Below, in pieces: positions 41,001 to 52,442 of a DNA stretch of 64,000 nucleotides. Origin of the DNA: Nemertoderma westbladi (taxonomy: Eukaryota; Xenacoelomorpha; Nemertodermatida; Nemertodermatidae); NCBI GenBank assembly GCA_032718475.1, contig JAUCBJ010006750.1, forward strand, positions 1-64,000. Reading direction: 5' to 3'. The notes beneath the pieces were generated by a model that worked only from the letters and a program-made list of their open reading frames with translations, did not search any database and had not been told where the DNA came from. The position numbers were made by a program, and so were the translations under genes. The number at the start of each line of letters is the position of its first letter. Position 1 is the first letter of the stretch.

Positions 41001-44000
41001 ACAACGCCGCAGCTGTTATTGGTCAGGAGAGTTTCAGGTAAACTTATTTACACAGTTTCTTTAGTATACAACGCAGCAGCTGTTATTGGTCAGGAGTTTC
41101 AGGTAAACTTATTTACAGTTTCTTTAGTATACAACGCCGCAGCTGTTATTGGTCAGGGGAGTTTCAGGTAAACTTATTTACACAGTTTCTTTAGTATACA
41201 ACGCAGCAGCTGTTATTGGTCAGGAGTTTCAGGTAGACTTATTTACAGTTTCTTTAGTATACAACACAGCAGCTGTTTTGGTCAGGAGTTTCAGGTAAAC
41301 TTATTTACAGATTCTTTAGTATCAACGCCGCAACTGTTATTGGTCAGGAGTTGCAGGTAGACTTATTTACAGTTTCTTTAGTATACAACGCAGCAGCTGT
41401 TATTGGTCAGGAGTTTCAGGTAGACTTATTTACAGTTTCTTTAGTATACAACACAGCAGCTGTTTTGGTCAGGAGTTTCAGGTAAACTTATTTACAGATT
41501 CTTTAGTATACAACGCCGCAGCTGTTATTGGTCAGGAGTTTCAGGTAAACTTATTTACACAGTTTCTTTAGTATACAACGCAGCAGCTGTTATTGGTCAG
41601 GAGTTTCAGGTAAACTTATTTACACGGTTTCTTTAGTATACAACGCAGCAGCTGTTATTGGTCAGGAGAGTTTCAGGTAAACTTATTTACACAGTTTCTT
41701 TAGTATACAACGCAGCAGCTGTTATTGGTCAGGAGTTTCAGGTATACTTATTTACACAGTTTCTTTAGTATACAATGCAGCAGCTGTTATTGGTCAGGAG
41801 AGTTTCAGGTAAACTTATTTACACAGTTTCTTTCGTATACAATGCAGCAGCTGTTATTGGTCAGGAGTTTCAGGTAAACTTATTTACACGGTTTCTTTAG
41901 TATACAACGCAGCAGCTGTTATTGGTCAGGAGAGTTTCAGGTAAACTTATTTACACAGTTTCTTTAGTATACAACGCAGCAGCTGTTATTGGTCAGGAGT
42001 TTCAGGTAAACTTATTTACAGTTTCTTTAGTATACAACGCCGCAGCTGTTATTGGTCAGGGGAGTTTCAGGTAAACTTATTTACACAGTTTCTTTAGTAT
42101 ACAACGCAGCAGCTGTTATTGGTCAGGAGTTTCAGGTAAACTTATTTACAGTTTCTTTAGTATACAACGCCGCAGCTGTTATTGGTCAGGGGAGTTTCAG
42201 GTAAACTTATTTACACAGTTTCTTTCGTATACAATGCAGCAGCTGTTATTGGTCAGGAGTTTCAGGTAAACTTATTTACACGGTTTCTTTAGTATACAAC
42301 GCAGCAGCTGTTATTGGTCAGGAGAGTTTCAGGTAAACTTATTTACACAGTTTCTTTAGTATACAACGCAGCAGCTGTTATTGGTCAGGAGTTTCAGGTA
42401 AACTTATTTACAGTTTCTTTAGTATACAACGCCGCAGCTGTTATTGGTCAGGGGAGTTTCAGGTAAACTTATTTACACAGTTTCTTTAGTATACAACGCA
42501 GCAGCTGTTATTGGTCAGGAGTTTCAGGTAAACTTATTTACAGTTTCTTTAGTATACAACGCAGCAGCTGTTATTGGTCAGGAGTTTCAGGTAAACTTAT
42601 TTACACAGTTTCTTTAGTATCAACGCAGCAGCGGTTATTGGTCAGGAGTTTCAGGTAAACTTATTTACAGTTTCTTTAGTATACAACGCAGCAGCTGTTA
42701 TTGGTCAGGTGTTTCAGGTAAACTTATTTACAGTTTCTTTAGTATACAACGCCGCAGCTGTTATTGGTCAGGAGTTTCAGGTAAACTTATTTACAGTTTC
42801 TTTAGTATACAACGCAGCAGCTGTTATTGGTCAGGTGTTTCAGGTAAACTTATTTACAGTTTCTTTAGTATACAACGCAGCAGCGGTTATTGGTCAGGAG
42901 TTTCAGGTAAACTTATTTACAGTTTCTTTAGTATACAACGCAGCAGCTGTTATTGGTCAGGTGTTTCAGGTAAACTTATTTACAGTTTCTTTAGTATACA
43001 ACGCCGCAGCTGTTATTGGTCAGGAGTTTCAGGTAAACTTATTTACAGTTTCTTTAGTATACAACGCCGCAGCTGTTATTGGTCAGGAGTTTCAGGTAAA
43101 CTTATTTACACAGTTTCTTTAGTATACAACGCAGCAGCTGTTATTGGTCAGGTGTTTCAGGTAAACTTATTTACAGTTTCGTTAGTATACAACGCCGCAG
43201 CAGTTAATGGTCAGAAGTTTCAGGTAAACTTATTTACACAGTTTCTTTAGTATACAACGCAGCAGCTGTTATTGGTCAGGAGTTTCAGGTAAACTTATTT
43301 ACACAGTTTCTTTAGTATACAACGCAGCAGCTGTTATTGGTCAGGAGTTTCAGGTAAACTTATTTACACAGTTTCTTTAGTATACAAATCAGCAGCTGTT
43401 ATTGGTCAGGAGAGTTTCAGGTAAACTTATTTACACAGTTTCTTTAGTATACAAATCAGCAGCTGTTATTGGTCAGGAGAGTTTCAGGTAAACTTATTTA
43501 CACAGTTTCTTTAGTATACAATGCCGCAGCTGTTATTGGTCAGGAGTTTCAGGTAAACTTATTTACAGTTTCTTTAGTATACAACGCAGCAGCTGTTATT
43601 GGTCAGGAGTTTCAGGTAAACTTATTTACATGGTTTCTTTAGTATACAACGCAGCAGCTGTTATTGGTCAGGAGTTTCAGGTAAACTTATTTACACAGTT
43701 TCTTTAGTATACAAATCAGCAGCTGTTATTGGTCAGGAGAGTTTCAGGTAAACTTATTTACACAGTTTCTTTAGTATACAACGCAGCAGCTGTTATTGGT
43801 CAGGAGTTTCAGGTAAACTTATTTACACAGTTTCTTTAGTATACAACGCAGCAGCTGTTATTGGTCAGGAGAGTTTCAGGTAAACTTATTTACACAGTTT
43901 CTTTAGTATACAACGCAGCAGCTGTTATTGGTCAGGAGTTTCAGGTAAACTTATTTACACAGTTTCTTTAGTATACAATGCAGCAGCTGTTATTGGTCAG

Positions 44001-47000
44001 CAGAGTTTCAGGTAAACTTATTTACACAGTTTCTTTAGTATACAAATCAGCAGCTGTTATTGGTCAGGAGAGTTTCAGGTAAACTTATTTACACAGTTTC
44101 TTTAGTATACAATGCAGCAGCTGTTATTGGTCAGCAGAGTTTCAGGTAAACTTATTTACACAGTTTCTTTAGTATACAACGCAGCAGCTGTTATTGGTCA
44201 GGAGTTTCAGGTAAACTTATTTACAGTTTCTTTAGTATACAACGCCGCAGCTGTTATTGGTCAGGGGAGTTTCAGGTAAACTTATTTACACAGTTTCTTT
44301 AGTATACAACGCAGCAGCTGTTATTGGTCAGGAGTTTCAGGTAAACTTATTTACAGTTTCTTTAGTATACAACGCCGCAGCTGTTATTGGTCAGGGGAGT
44401 TTCAGGTAAACTTATTTACACAGTTTCTTTAGTATACAACGCAGCAGCTGTTATTGGTCAGGAGTTTCAGGTAAACTTATTTACACAGTTTCTTTAGTAT
44501 ACAATGCAGCAGCTGTTATTGGTCAGCAGAGTTTCAGGTAAACTTATTTACACAGTTTCTTTAGTATACAGCGCAGCAGCTGTTATTGGTCAGGAGTTTC
44601 AGGTATACTTATTTACACAGTTTCTTTAGTATACAATGCAGCAGCTGTTATTGGTCAGGAGAGTTTCAGGTAAACTTATTTACACAGTTTCTTTCGTATA
44701 CAATGCAGCAGCTGTTATTGGTCAGGAGTTTCAGGTAAACTTATTTACACGGTTTCTTTAGTATACAACGCAGCAGCTGTTATTGGTCAGGAGAGTTTCA
44801 GGTAAACTTATTTACACAGTTTCTTTAGTATACAACGCAGCAGCTGTTATTGGTCAGGAGTTTCAGGTAAACTTATTTACAGTTTCTTTAGTATACAACG
44901 CCGCAGCTGTTATTGGTCAGGGGAGTTTCAGGTAAACTTATTTACACAGTTTCTTTAGTATACAACGCAGCAGCTGTTATTGGTCAGGAGTTTCAGGTAA
45001 ACTTATTTACACAGTTTCTTTAGTATACAACGCCGCAGCTGTTATTGGTCAGGAGTTTCAGGTAAACTTATTTACAGTTTCTTTAGTATACAACGCAGCA
45101 GCTGTTATTGGTCAGGAGAGTTTCAGGTAAACTTATTTACACAGTTTCTTTAGTATACAACGCAGCATCTGTTATTGGTCAGGAGTTTCAGGTAAACTTA
45201 TTTACAGTTTCTTTAGTATACAACGCCGCAGCTGTTATTGGTCAGGAGTTTCAGGTAAACTTATTTACAGTTTCTTTATTATACAGCGCAGCAGCTGTTA
45301 TTGGTCAGGAGTTTCAGGTAAACTTATTTACACAGTTTCTTTAGTATACAACGCAGCAGCTGTTATTGGTCAGGAGTTTCAGGTAAACTTACTTACAAAA
45401 TTTCTTTAGTATCAACGCAGCAGCTGTTATTGGTCAGGAGTTTCAGGTAAACTTATTTACAGTTTCTTTAGTATACAACGCAGCAGCTGTTATTGGTCAG
45501 GAGTTTCAGGTACACTTGTTTACAGTTTCTTTAGTATATATATAACGCAGCAGCTGTTATTAGTCAGGAGTTTCAGGTAAACTTATTTGCAGTTTCTTTA
45601 GTATACAACGCAGCAGCTGTTATTGGTCAGGAGTTTCAGGTAAACTTGTTTACAGTTTCTTTAGTATATATACAACGCAGCAGCTGTTATTAGTCAGGAG
45701 TTTCAGGTAAACTTATTTACACAGTTTCTTTAGTATACAACGCAGCATCTGTTATTGGTCAGGAGTTTCAGGTAAACTTACTTACAAAATTTCTTTAGTA
45801 TCAACGCAGCAGCTGTTATTGGTCAGGAGTTTCAGGTAAACTTACTTACAAAATTTCTTTAGTATCAACGCAGCAGCTGTTATTGGTCAGGAGTTTCAGG
45901 TAAACTTATTTACAGTTTCTTTAGTATACAACGCAGCAGCTGTTATTGGTCAGGAGTTTCAGGTAAACTTATTTACACGGTTTCTTTAGTATACAACGCA
46001 GCAGCTGTTTTTGGTCAGGAGTTTCAGGTAAACTTATTTACAGTTTCTTTAGTATACAACACAGCAGCTGTTTTGGTCCGGTGTTTCAGGTAAACTTATT
46101 TACAGATTCTTTAGTATCAACGCCGCAGCTGTTATTGGTCAGGAGTTTCAGGTAAACTTATTTACACAGTTTCTTTAGTATACAACGCAGCAGCTGTTAT
46201 TGGTCAGGAGTTTCAGGTAAACTTATTTACAGTTTCTTTAGTATACAACGCAGCAGCGGTTATTGGTCAGGAGTTTCAGGTAAACTTATTTACACAGTTT
46301 CTTTAGTATACAACGCAGCAGCTGTTCTTGGTCAGGAGTTTCAGGTAAACTTATTTATAGTTTCTTTAGTATACAACGCAGCAGCTGTTATTGGTCAGGA
46401 GTTTCAGGTAAACTTATTTACAGTTTCTTTAGTATACAACGCAGCAGCTGTTATTGATCAGGAGTTTCAGGTAAACTTATTTACAGTTTCTTTAGTATAC
46501 AACGCCTCAGCTGTTATTGGTCAGGAGTTTCAGGTAAACTTATTTACACAGTTTCTTTAGTATACAATGCCGCAGTTGTTATTGCTCAGGAGTTTCAGGT
46601 AAACTTATTTACAGTTTCTTTAGTATACAACGCAGCAGCTGTTATTGGTCAGGAGTTTCAGGTAAACTTATTTACATAGTTTCTTTAGTATACAACGTCG
46701 CAGTTGTTATTGGTCAGGGGTTTCAGGTAAACTTATTTACAGTTTCTTTAGTATACAACGCAGCAGATGTTATTGGTCAGGAGTTTCAGGTGAACTTATT
46801 TACACAGTTTCTTTAGTATCAACGCCGCAGCTGTTATTGGTCAGGAGTTTCAGGTAAACTTGTTTACAGTTTCTTTAGTATACAACGCAGCAACTGTTAT
46901 TGGTCAGGAGTTTCAGGTAAACTTGTTTACAGTTTCTTTAGTATACAATGCAGCAGCTGTTATTGGTCAGGAGTTTCAGGTAAACTTATTTACACGGTTT

Positions 47001-48676
47001 CTTTAGTATACAACGCAGCAGCTGTTATTGGTCAGGAGTTTCAGGTAAACTTATTTATAGTTTCTTTAGTATACAACGCCGCAGCTGTTATTGGTCAGGA
47101 GTTTCAGGTAAACTTATTTACACAGTTTCTTTAGTATACAACGCAGCAGCTGTTATTGGTCAGGAGTTTCAGGTAAACTTATTTACAGTTTCTTTAGTAT
47201 ACAACGCAGCAGCGGTTATTGGTCAGGAGTTTCAGGTAAACTTATTTACACAGTTTCTTTAGTATACAACGCAGCAGCTGTTATTGGTCAGGAGTTTCAG
47301 GTAAACTTATTTATAGTTTCTTTAGTATACAACGCAGCAGCTGTTATTGGTCAGGAGTTTCAGGTAAACTTATTTACAGTTTCTTTAGTATACAACGCAG
47401 CAGCTGTTATTGATCAGGAGTTTCAGGTAAACTTATTTACAGTTTCTTTAGTATACAACGCCTCAGCTGTTATTGGTCAGGAGTTTCAGGTAAACTTATT
47501 TACACAGTTTCTTTAGTATACAATGCCGCAGTTGTTATTGCTCAGGAGTTTCAGGTAAACTTATTTACAGTTTCTTTAGTATACAACGCAGCAGCTGTTA
47601 TTGGTCAGGAGTTTCAGGTAAACTTATTTACATAGTTTCTTTAGTATACAACGCCGCAGTTGTTATTGGTCATGGGTTTCAGGTAAACTTATTTACAGTT
47701 TCTTTAGTATACAACGCAGCAGATGTTATTGGCCAGGAGTTTCAGGTGAACTTATTTACACAGTTTCTTTAGTATCAACGCCGCAGCTGTTATTGGTCAG
47801 GAGTTTCAGGTAAACTTGTTTACAGTTTCTTTAGTATACAACGCAGCAGCTGTTATTGGTCAGGAGTTTCAGGTAAACTTGTTTACAGTTTCTTTAGTAT
47901 ACAATGCAGCAGCTGTTATTGGTCAGGAGTTTCAGGTAAACTTATTTACACGGTTTCTTTAGTATACAACGCAGCAGCTGTTATTGGTCAAGAGTTTCAG
48001 GTAAACTTATTTACAGAGTTTCTTTAGTATACAATGCAGCAGCTGTTATTGGTCAGGAGTTTCAGGTAAACTTATTTACACAGTTTCTTTAGTATACAAC
48101 GCCGCAGTTGTTATTGGTCAGGAGTTTCAGGTAAACTTATTTACAGTTTCTTTAGTATACTACACAGCAGCTGTTATTGGTCAGGAGTTTCAGGTGAACT
48201 TATTTACACAGTTTCTTTAGTATCAACGCCGCAGCTGTTATTGGTCAGGAGTTTCAGGTAAACTTGTTTACAGTTTCTTTAGTATACAACGCAGTAGCTG
48301 TTATTGGTCAGGAGTTTCAGGTAAACTTGTTTACAGTTTCTTTAGTATACAACGCAGCAGCTGTTATTGGTCAGGAGTTTCAGGTAAACTTATTTACACG
48401 GTTTCTTTAGTATACAACGCAGCAGCTGTTATTGGTCAAGAGTTTCAGGTAAACTTATTTACAGAGTTTCTTTAGTATACAATGCAGCAGCTGTTATTGG
48501 TCAGGAGTTTCAGGTAAACTTATTTACACAGTTTCTTTAGTATACAACGCCGCAGTTGTTATTGGTCAGGAGTTTCAGGTAAACTTATTTACAGTTTCTT
48601 TAGTATACTACACAGCAGCTGTTATTGGTCAGGAGTTTCAGGTGAACTTATTTACACAGTTTCTTTAGTATCAACG
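32051..48676 (+). repeat. Satellite array block 2
   Basis: About 16.6 kb of the same 63/65-bp unit in the same orientation as block 1. Variant units give it longer-range structure: one with CTTACTTACAAAATTT (near 32348, 35734, 36376, 45388, 45780, 45845), one with TATATATACAACG, one with GTAGACTTATTT, one with CTGTTTTGGTC (short by two bases) and one with AGTTAATGGTCAGAAG. The variants occur in repeated runs, as expected from duplication of multi-unit blocks. No stretch is free of the satellite. ORFs up to 137 codons (42709-43122) are in-frame runs of the 63-bp unit and not genes. Confidence 0.97.
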
Positions 48677-48692
48677 TATAATATTAGTTCTC

Positions 48693-49088
48693 GGTCAGGT
48701 CAGGTATTCTAGGTCATTGATCAAGAAAACTTGCCACCTCCATGCAGCATAAAGGAGGTGCCACCTGTAGCTGCATAGACCCTCTTACTAGGGCAAATCT
48801 GGTCCTGTAACTAGGACCCCCTTCGTTCTGGGATAAGGACGCCCTTGGTCCTGGATTAAGGACCCATATACTTGGCTGCAGGGGTATATGGCCTGACCAG
48901 GCAGATGGTGATCTACCAATGGCTGGTTAGGAGTAGAGTGTTCTCATGTCCACTCTGAGGGCACTTCACTGCGACCTGCACCTGGCAGCAAGGGTACAGG
49001 GCATGACCCAGCAGATGAGCTGCAACAGCCAATGGTGGGTCATGTACGCCAGAGTAGATATGGGTGATGGGCCTCATATCTGACTCCA
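48693..49088 (+). other. 5' UTR of RTE LINE copy A with internal duplication
   Basis: Two imperfect copies of a ~100-bp segment lie at about 48872-48960 and 48980-49070 (shared words GGCAGC/GGCTGCA, GGGTA, GGC-TGACC, CAGATG, CCAATGG and AGAGTAGA). The RTE 5' UTR presumably carries the internal promoter; no core promoter motif could be fixed. Confidence 0.6.
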
Positions 49089-52000
49089 TTGCGACACCCA
49101 CCCTGTGGAATGGCAAACCAGGGTGTGGTATTTGCCCCGAGAGCTGACTCGGCAAAAAAGCACCCCCCAACCCCCACTATGGATTACATTAGCAATGCGG
49201 AGGTCCGGCCACTAGAGGCCAGTGGAATTACCGGACACAATCGGCCTCACAGGCGTCAGTTAACTCCTGACCGGCTGCCTGTCTCACCCCCTACTGGAGA
49301 GAGAGCAGCCAACAATTCTTTGAGTCCCTTTCCTGATGACCTTTCTGGCCCAAACCCTGGGTCACCAGGGAGGCCAGATTGTGATGGGGAGAGGGATTCT
49401 GGAGTTGGAGGCTACTCTCATGTTCCACCCCGACCAACAAAGCCATTGGTGAATCTGAGGCAAGTCACTAGACTAGCCTCAGTAAACACCCTAACACTCG
49501 GGTCCCCAATGCGACAAGGTGAGCTGACTGCCTTGGCAGATAAGCTTTCTCTTAGCGCAGTGGGTGTTCAAGAGCACCGAATGCAGACTGGACAGACTGA
49601 TGAGGTTCTGATTAAGGACATGGGGGGCGGTTGGCGACTCGCCCTCGCGTCAGCAGATGATAGTGGCAATGGTGGAATTGGTCTATTGATGAATCCAACT
49701 GCACATGCAGCATTGGACAAAATAGACCAAATCTCTAACCGCATCATCCGTTGCCACTTCTCATGTTCTGGAAGACTGGCTAAGAAGTTTCCTAAGGTGG
49801 TTCTGATTGTGTGCTACTCTCCAACTAGTGTTGCCCCTGTAGAGGAGGTGGAAAATTTCTACCACAATCTACAAGCAGCAACTGATGGAGTGGATCAGCA
49901 TGCATTCTTAACATTCCTGGGAGACTTTAATGCAAGTCTGCATCAATCACCTACATCGCCCTGGGTCTATAGCAATAGTGTTAACCGAAATTCTGTCCAT
50001 CTTCAGGATTTTATCTCTGGAAATGGATTGTTTTCGGCTGGAACCCAGTTCAAGAAGCGAACTGGAAAGCTATGGACTCATAGTGGACCCAGTGGTCACA
50101 AGTCCCAGATAGACCATATTCTGTTTCGTAGGAAATACAGGAGCTCTATACAAGACTGTAATGCATTTACACTTCGACCCTTCTCCAGTGATCACCGCCT
50201 TATTGTGGCCAAGGTAAGACTTAGTCTGCGTGCTAGCAGAACAACGAAATCTGCCTTGCCACGGCATGACTGGTCCTCTCTGTTGCAACAGCCAAGTGTG
50301 AGATCCAGCTTCACACTACAGCTGAGCAACAGGTATGAGGCTCTTGCCTCTGAGGCGGCAGATCACTGTGAGGGCTATACTGCCTTTACAGAAGCAGTTA
50401 AGTTAGCAGCTGCAGAAACAGTTCCTGTATACCCTCGAAACAGGAAAAGGGCCCCCTGGACTGACAACAAAATTCAGAAGTGCCGAAATGACCTTCATAA
50501 GGCGCAGAAAGAGTCCCGACTCAAACAGACTACAGCGGCCAAGAATGCAGTTAAAGCTGCATCTAGGTCCCTGAACAGGCAGTACTCTGTTAATCTACAG
50601 GAGCTAATAAACCAACAGGTTGATGCCATCAATGATGCTGACGACAGCAGGCAATCATCCCAGGCATGGAAATCGATCAATCTGCTTACTGGGCGGAAAA
50701 GCCAACCAACCACCAAGGTTAAGGCTGAATCACCAGCCGATCGCCTCAATGGTTGGAAAGCCCACTTTGAAAAGCTCCTCAATAATGACAGGGTATTGCC
50801 TGATAACTTTATAGAAGTAAAAGTGTCTGAGTCTGTACTCCCAGATATTCCCATTGGCGATATCTCCTTTGCAGAAGTGAAGGCTGCTGCAAAGAGCATT
50901 AAGACCAATCGTGCCAGTGGAGTAGATGGTGTTCCCCCTGAGGTCTTTAAAATACCTGAGTGTTTAAAGCTCATCTATCCCATCATAGTAGACATGTACC
51001 GTACAACAAGAGTCCCACAAGAAATGAAAACAAATAAGTTGGTGCCAGTTCCCAAGAAGGGCAACCTAACACTCTATGGTTCTTTTCGGGGAATCTCATT
51101 GATCTCGATTGCTGCAAAACTATACAATAGAATTCTATTAAATCGCATCAGGGATCCCATTGAGAGACTGCTACGTGGAAATCAGAATGGGTTCCGTAAA
51201 GGTCGTGGGACCATGGAGCCCATTTTGGCACTTAGAAGGATAATTGAAGAGTTATCAAAAAAGAAAGACAGGCATCTGGCTGTTATCTTTGTTGACTTCT
51301 TCAAGGCCTTTGATTCAGTCTCTCGCTCACGTATGTTCAGCATACTTTCATTATATGGGATTCCTGATGAAATTATTGCAGCAATCAGATCAGTATACGA
51401 TGGTTCGACAACATTTGTGTCTACTGTTGACGGTGACACAGAACCATTTGAAGTGTTATGGGGCGTCCTCCAAGGAGACACACTTGCACCATTCTTGTTC
51501 ATTATTGTGGTTGACTATGTTCTACGCATGTCCTTAGATCATCATAATGATGATGGGGTGATGATAACTCCACCTACTGGCTCCAGAAGTCGAGGAAATC
51601 CTGCCAAGTACCTAACTGATCTAGACTTTGCTGATGACTTAGGAGTACTCTCAGAATCATTAGAGGGAGCCCAGCGGCTCCTCAGCTCATTAGAACATGC
51701 TGCTTCTAGTGTTGGTCTTTTTATTAACTCCAGAAAGACCAAAATTCTGACAGTTAACTTTGAAAGTCCTCAGCAAGTCTCTGATCGGATGAGCATAAGC
51801 TCAAAGGATGGTATGCTTGAGCATGTGGACGACTTCTGTTACCTGGGATCATGGATCCGGAAGTCAGGTGAGGACCTTCGAATACGTAAGGGAAAGGCAT
51901 GGGCAGCCTTGAATAGGCTTTCCAGGATTTGGAAGTCACCTAGAATTAATCGGAAACTTAAGGTCCGATTATTTAGAGCAGCAGTAGTTCCAGTACTCCT

Positions 52001-52406
52001 CTACGGGAGTCCATGCTGGGCTCTAACTGCTGAGGACACCAAATCTCTGGATGGCACATTCACAAGAATGCTACGCCGGGTACATTGTGTCAAGTACAAT
52101 GCACACATCTCCAACCAGACACTATATAACATTGGAGGTGTCTCATTGGTTCCCCCAAGCTTGACACTAGAACAAAATCGCCTCCGCTTTGCAGGACATT
52201 GCTTTCGCCGTGAGGACCAGCCAGTGCATAATCTTGTACTTTGGCAGCCTCATGGAGTGAATAAGCATGGTGGACAGCCCATGACTTTCTTGAGACGCAT
52301 CTTAAAGGACACTGGCCTTAAAGATGCGGATGATCTAGCAAATGTCATGGGTGATAGGGAGTTGTGGCGGCGCAATTTTGTTGACAAGCCGGCACAGCAT
52401 TCTTAA
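49089..52406 (+). CDS. RTE-type LINE polyprotein: APE endonuclease and reverse transcriptase
   Basis: 1105 codons without interruption. Residues 1-125 are proline/serine-rich and of unknown role. An APE-type endonuclease occupies about 130-380, with Glu162 (VGVQEHRM), GGIGLLM, Asp279/Asn281 (LGDFNAS), SQIDHILF and Asp368-His369 (SSDHRLI) as the expected metal and catalytic residues. The RT lies at about 600-900: IFVDFFKAFDS with a catalytic Asp, GVLQGDTLAPFLF and FADD at 847-850. A C-terminal region typical of RTE elements follows (YLGSWIRKSGEDLRIRKGKAW, LLYGSPCWAL, SLDGTFTRMLR). The later ATG at 49110 (MANQGVV) is an alternative start in a good context. The protein would nick DNA and copy its own RNA at the nick. 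All visible catalytic motifs are present, so this copy may be competent. Confidence 0.93.
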   Translation: MRHPPCGMANQGVVFAPRADSAKKHPPTPTMDYISNAEVRPLEASGITGHNRPHRRQLTPDRLPVSPPTGERAANNSLSPFPDDLSGPNPGSPGRPDCDGERDSGVGGYSHVPPRPTKPLVNLRQVTRLASVNTLTLGSPMRQGELTALADKLSLSAVGVQEHRMQTGQTDEVLIKDMGGGWRLALASADDSGNGGIGLLMNPTAHAALDKIDQISNRIIRCHFSCSGRLAKKFPKVVLIVCYSPTSVAPVEEVENFYHNLQAATDGVDQHAFLTFLGDFNASLHQSPTSPWVYSNSVNRNSVHLQDFISGNGLFSAGTQFKKRTGKLWTHSGPSGHKSQIDHILFRRKYRSSIQDCNAFTLRPFSSDHRLIVAKVRLSLRASRTTKSALPRHDWSSLLQQPSVRSSFTLQLSNRYEALASEAADHCEGYTAFTEAVKLAAAETVPVYPRNRKRAPWTDNKIQKCRNDLHKAQKESRLKQTTAAKNAVKAASRSLNRQYSVNLQELINQQVDAINDADDSRQSSQAWKSINLLTGRKSQPTTKVKAESPADRLNGWKAHFEKLLNNDRVLPDNFIEVKVSESVLPDIPIGDISFAEVKAAAKSIKTNRASGVDGVPPEVFKIPECLKLIYPIIVDMYRTTRVPQEMKTNKLVPVPKKGNLTLYGSFRGISLISIAAKLYNRILLNRIRDPIERLLRGNQNGFRKGRGTMEPILALRRIIEELSKKKDRHLAVIFVDFFKAFDSVSRSRMFSILSLYGIPDEIIAAIRSVYDGSTTFVSTVDGDTEPFEVLWGVLQGDTLAPFLFIIVVDYVLRMSLDHHNDDGVMITPPTGSRSRGNPAKYLTDLDFADDLGVLSESLEGAQRLLSSLEHAASSVGLFINSRKTKILTVNFESPQQVSDRMSISSKDGMLEHVDDFCYLGSWIRKSGEDLRIRKGKAWAALNRLSRIWKSPRINRKLKVRLFRAAVVPVLLYGSPCWALTAEDTKSLDGTFTRMLRRVHCVKYNAHISNQTLYNIGGVSLVPPSLTLEQNRLRFAGHCFRREDQPVHNLVLWQPHGVNKHGGQPMTFLRRILKDTGLKDADDLANVMGDRELWRRNFVDKPAQHS

Positions 52407-52442
52407 AAATGCAGCTGCAATGCAGCATGCCGATCCTAGTAG

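Larger units (their letters stand above)
48677..52442 (+). mobile_element. RTE-type LINE, apparently intact (copy A)
   Basis: The insertion interrupts the satellite. It has a 16-bp AT-rich filler at the 5' end (48677-48692), a 5' UTR of about 400 bp, an uninterrupted ORF of 1105 codons and a very short 3' UTR ending in TAG repeats (GATCCTAGTAG). A nearly identical copy lies inverted at 55170-58964. No target duplication is evident. The flanks correspond to positions 37873 and 38007 of a related satellite block, implying loss of about 133 bp at the site. Confidence 0.93.

Noticed and set aside
42709-43122. Open frames of up to 137 codons with the VSLVYNAAAVIGQEFQ repeat throughout the satellite
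   Set aside because: They arise because one unit form is 63 bp. They end at the next 65-bp unit, have no consistent start, and exist wherever short-form units run together. Not treated as repeat proteins.
32051-48676. CRISPR-like array
   Set aside because: Units are contiguous with no unique spacers, and the setting is eukaryotic.
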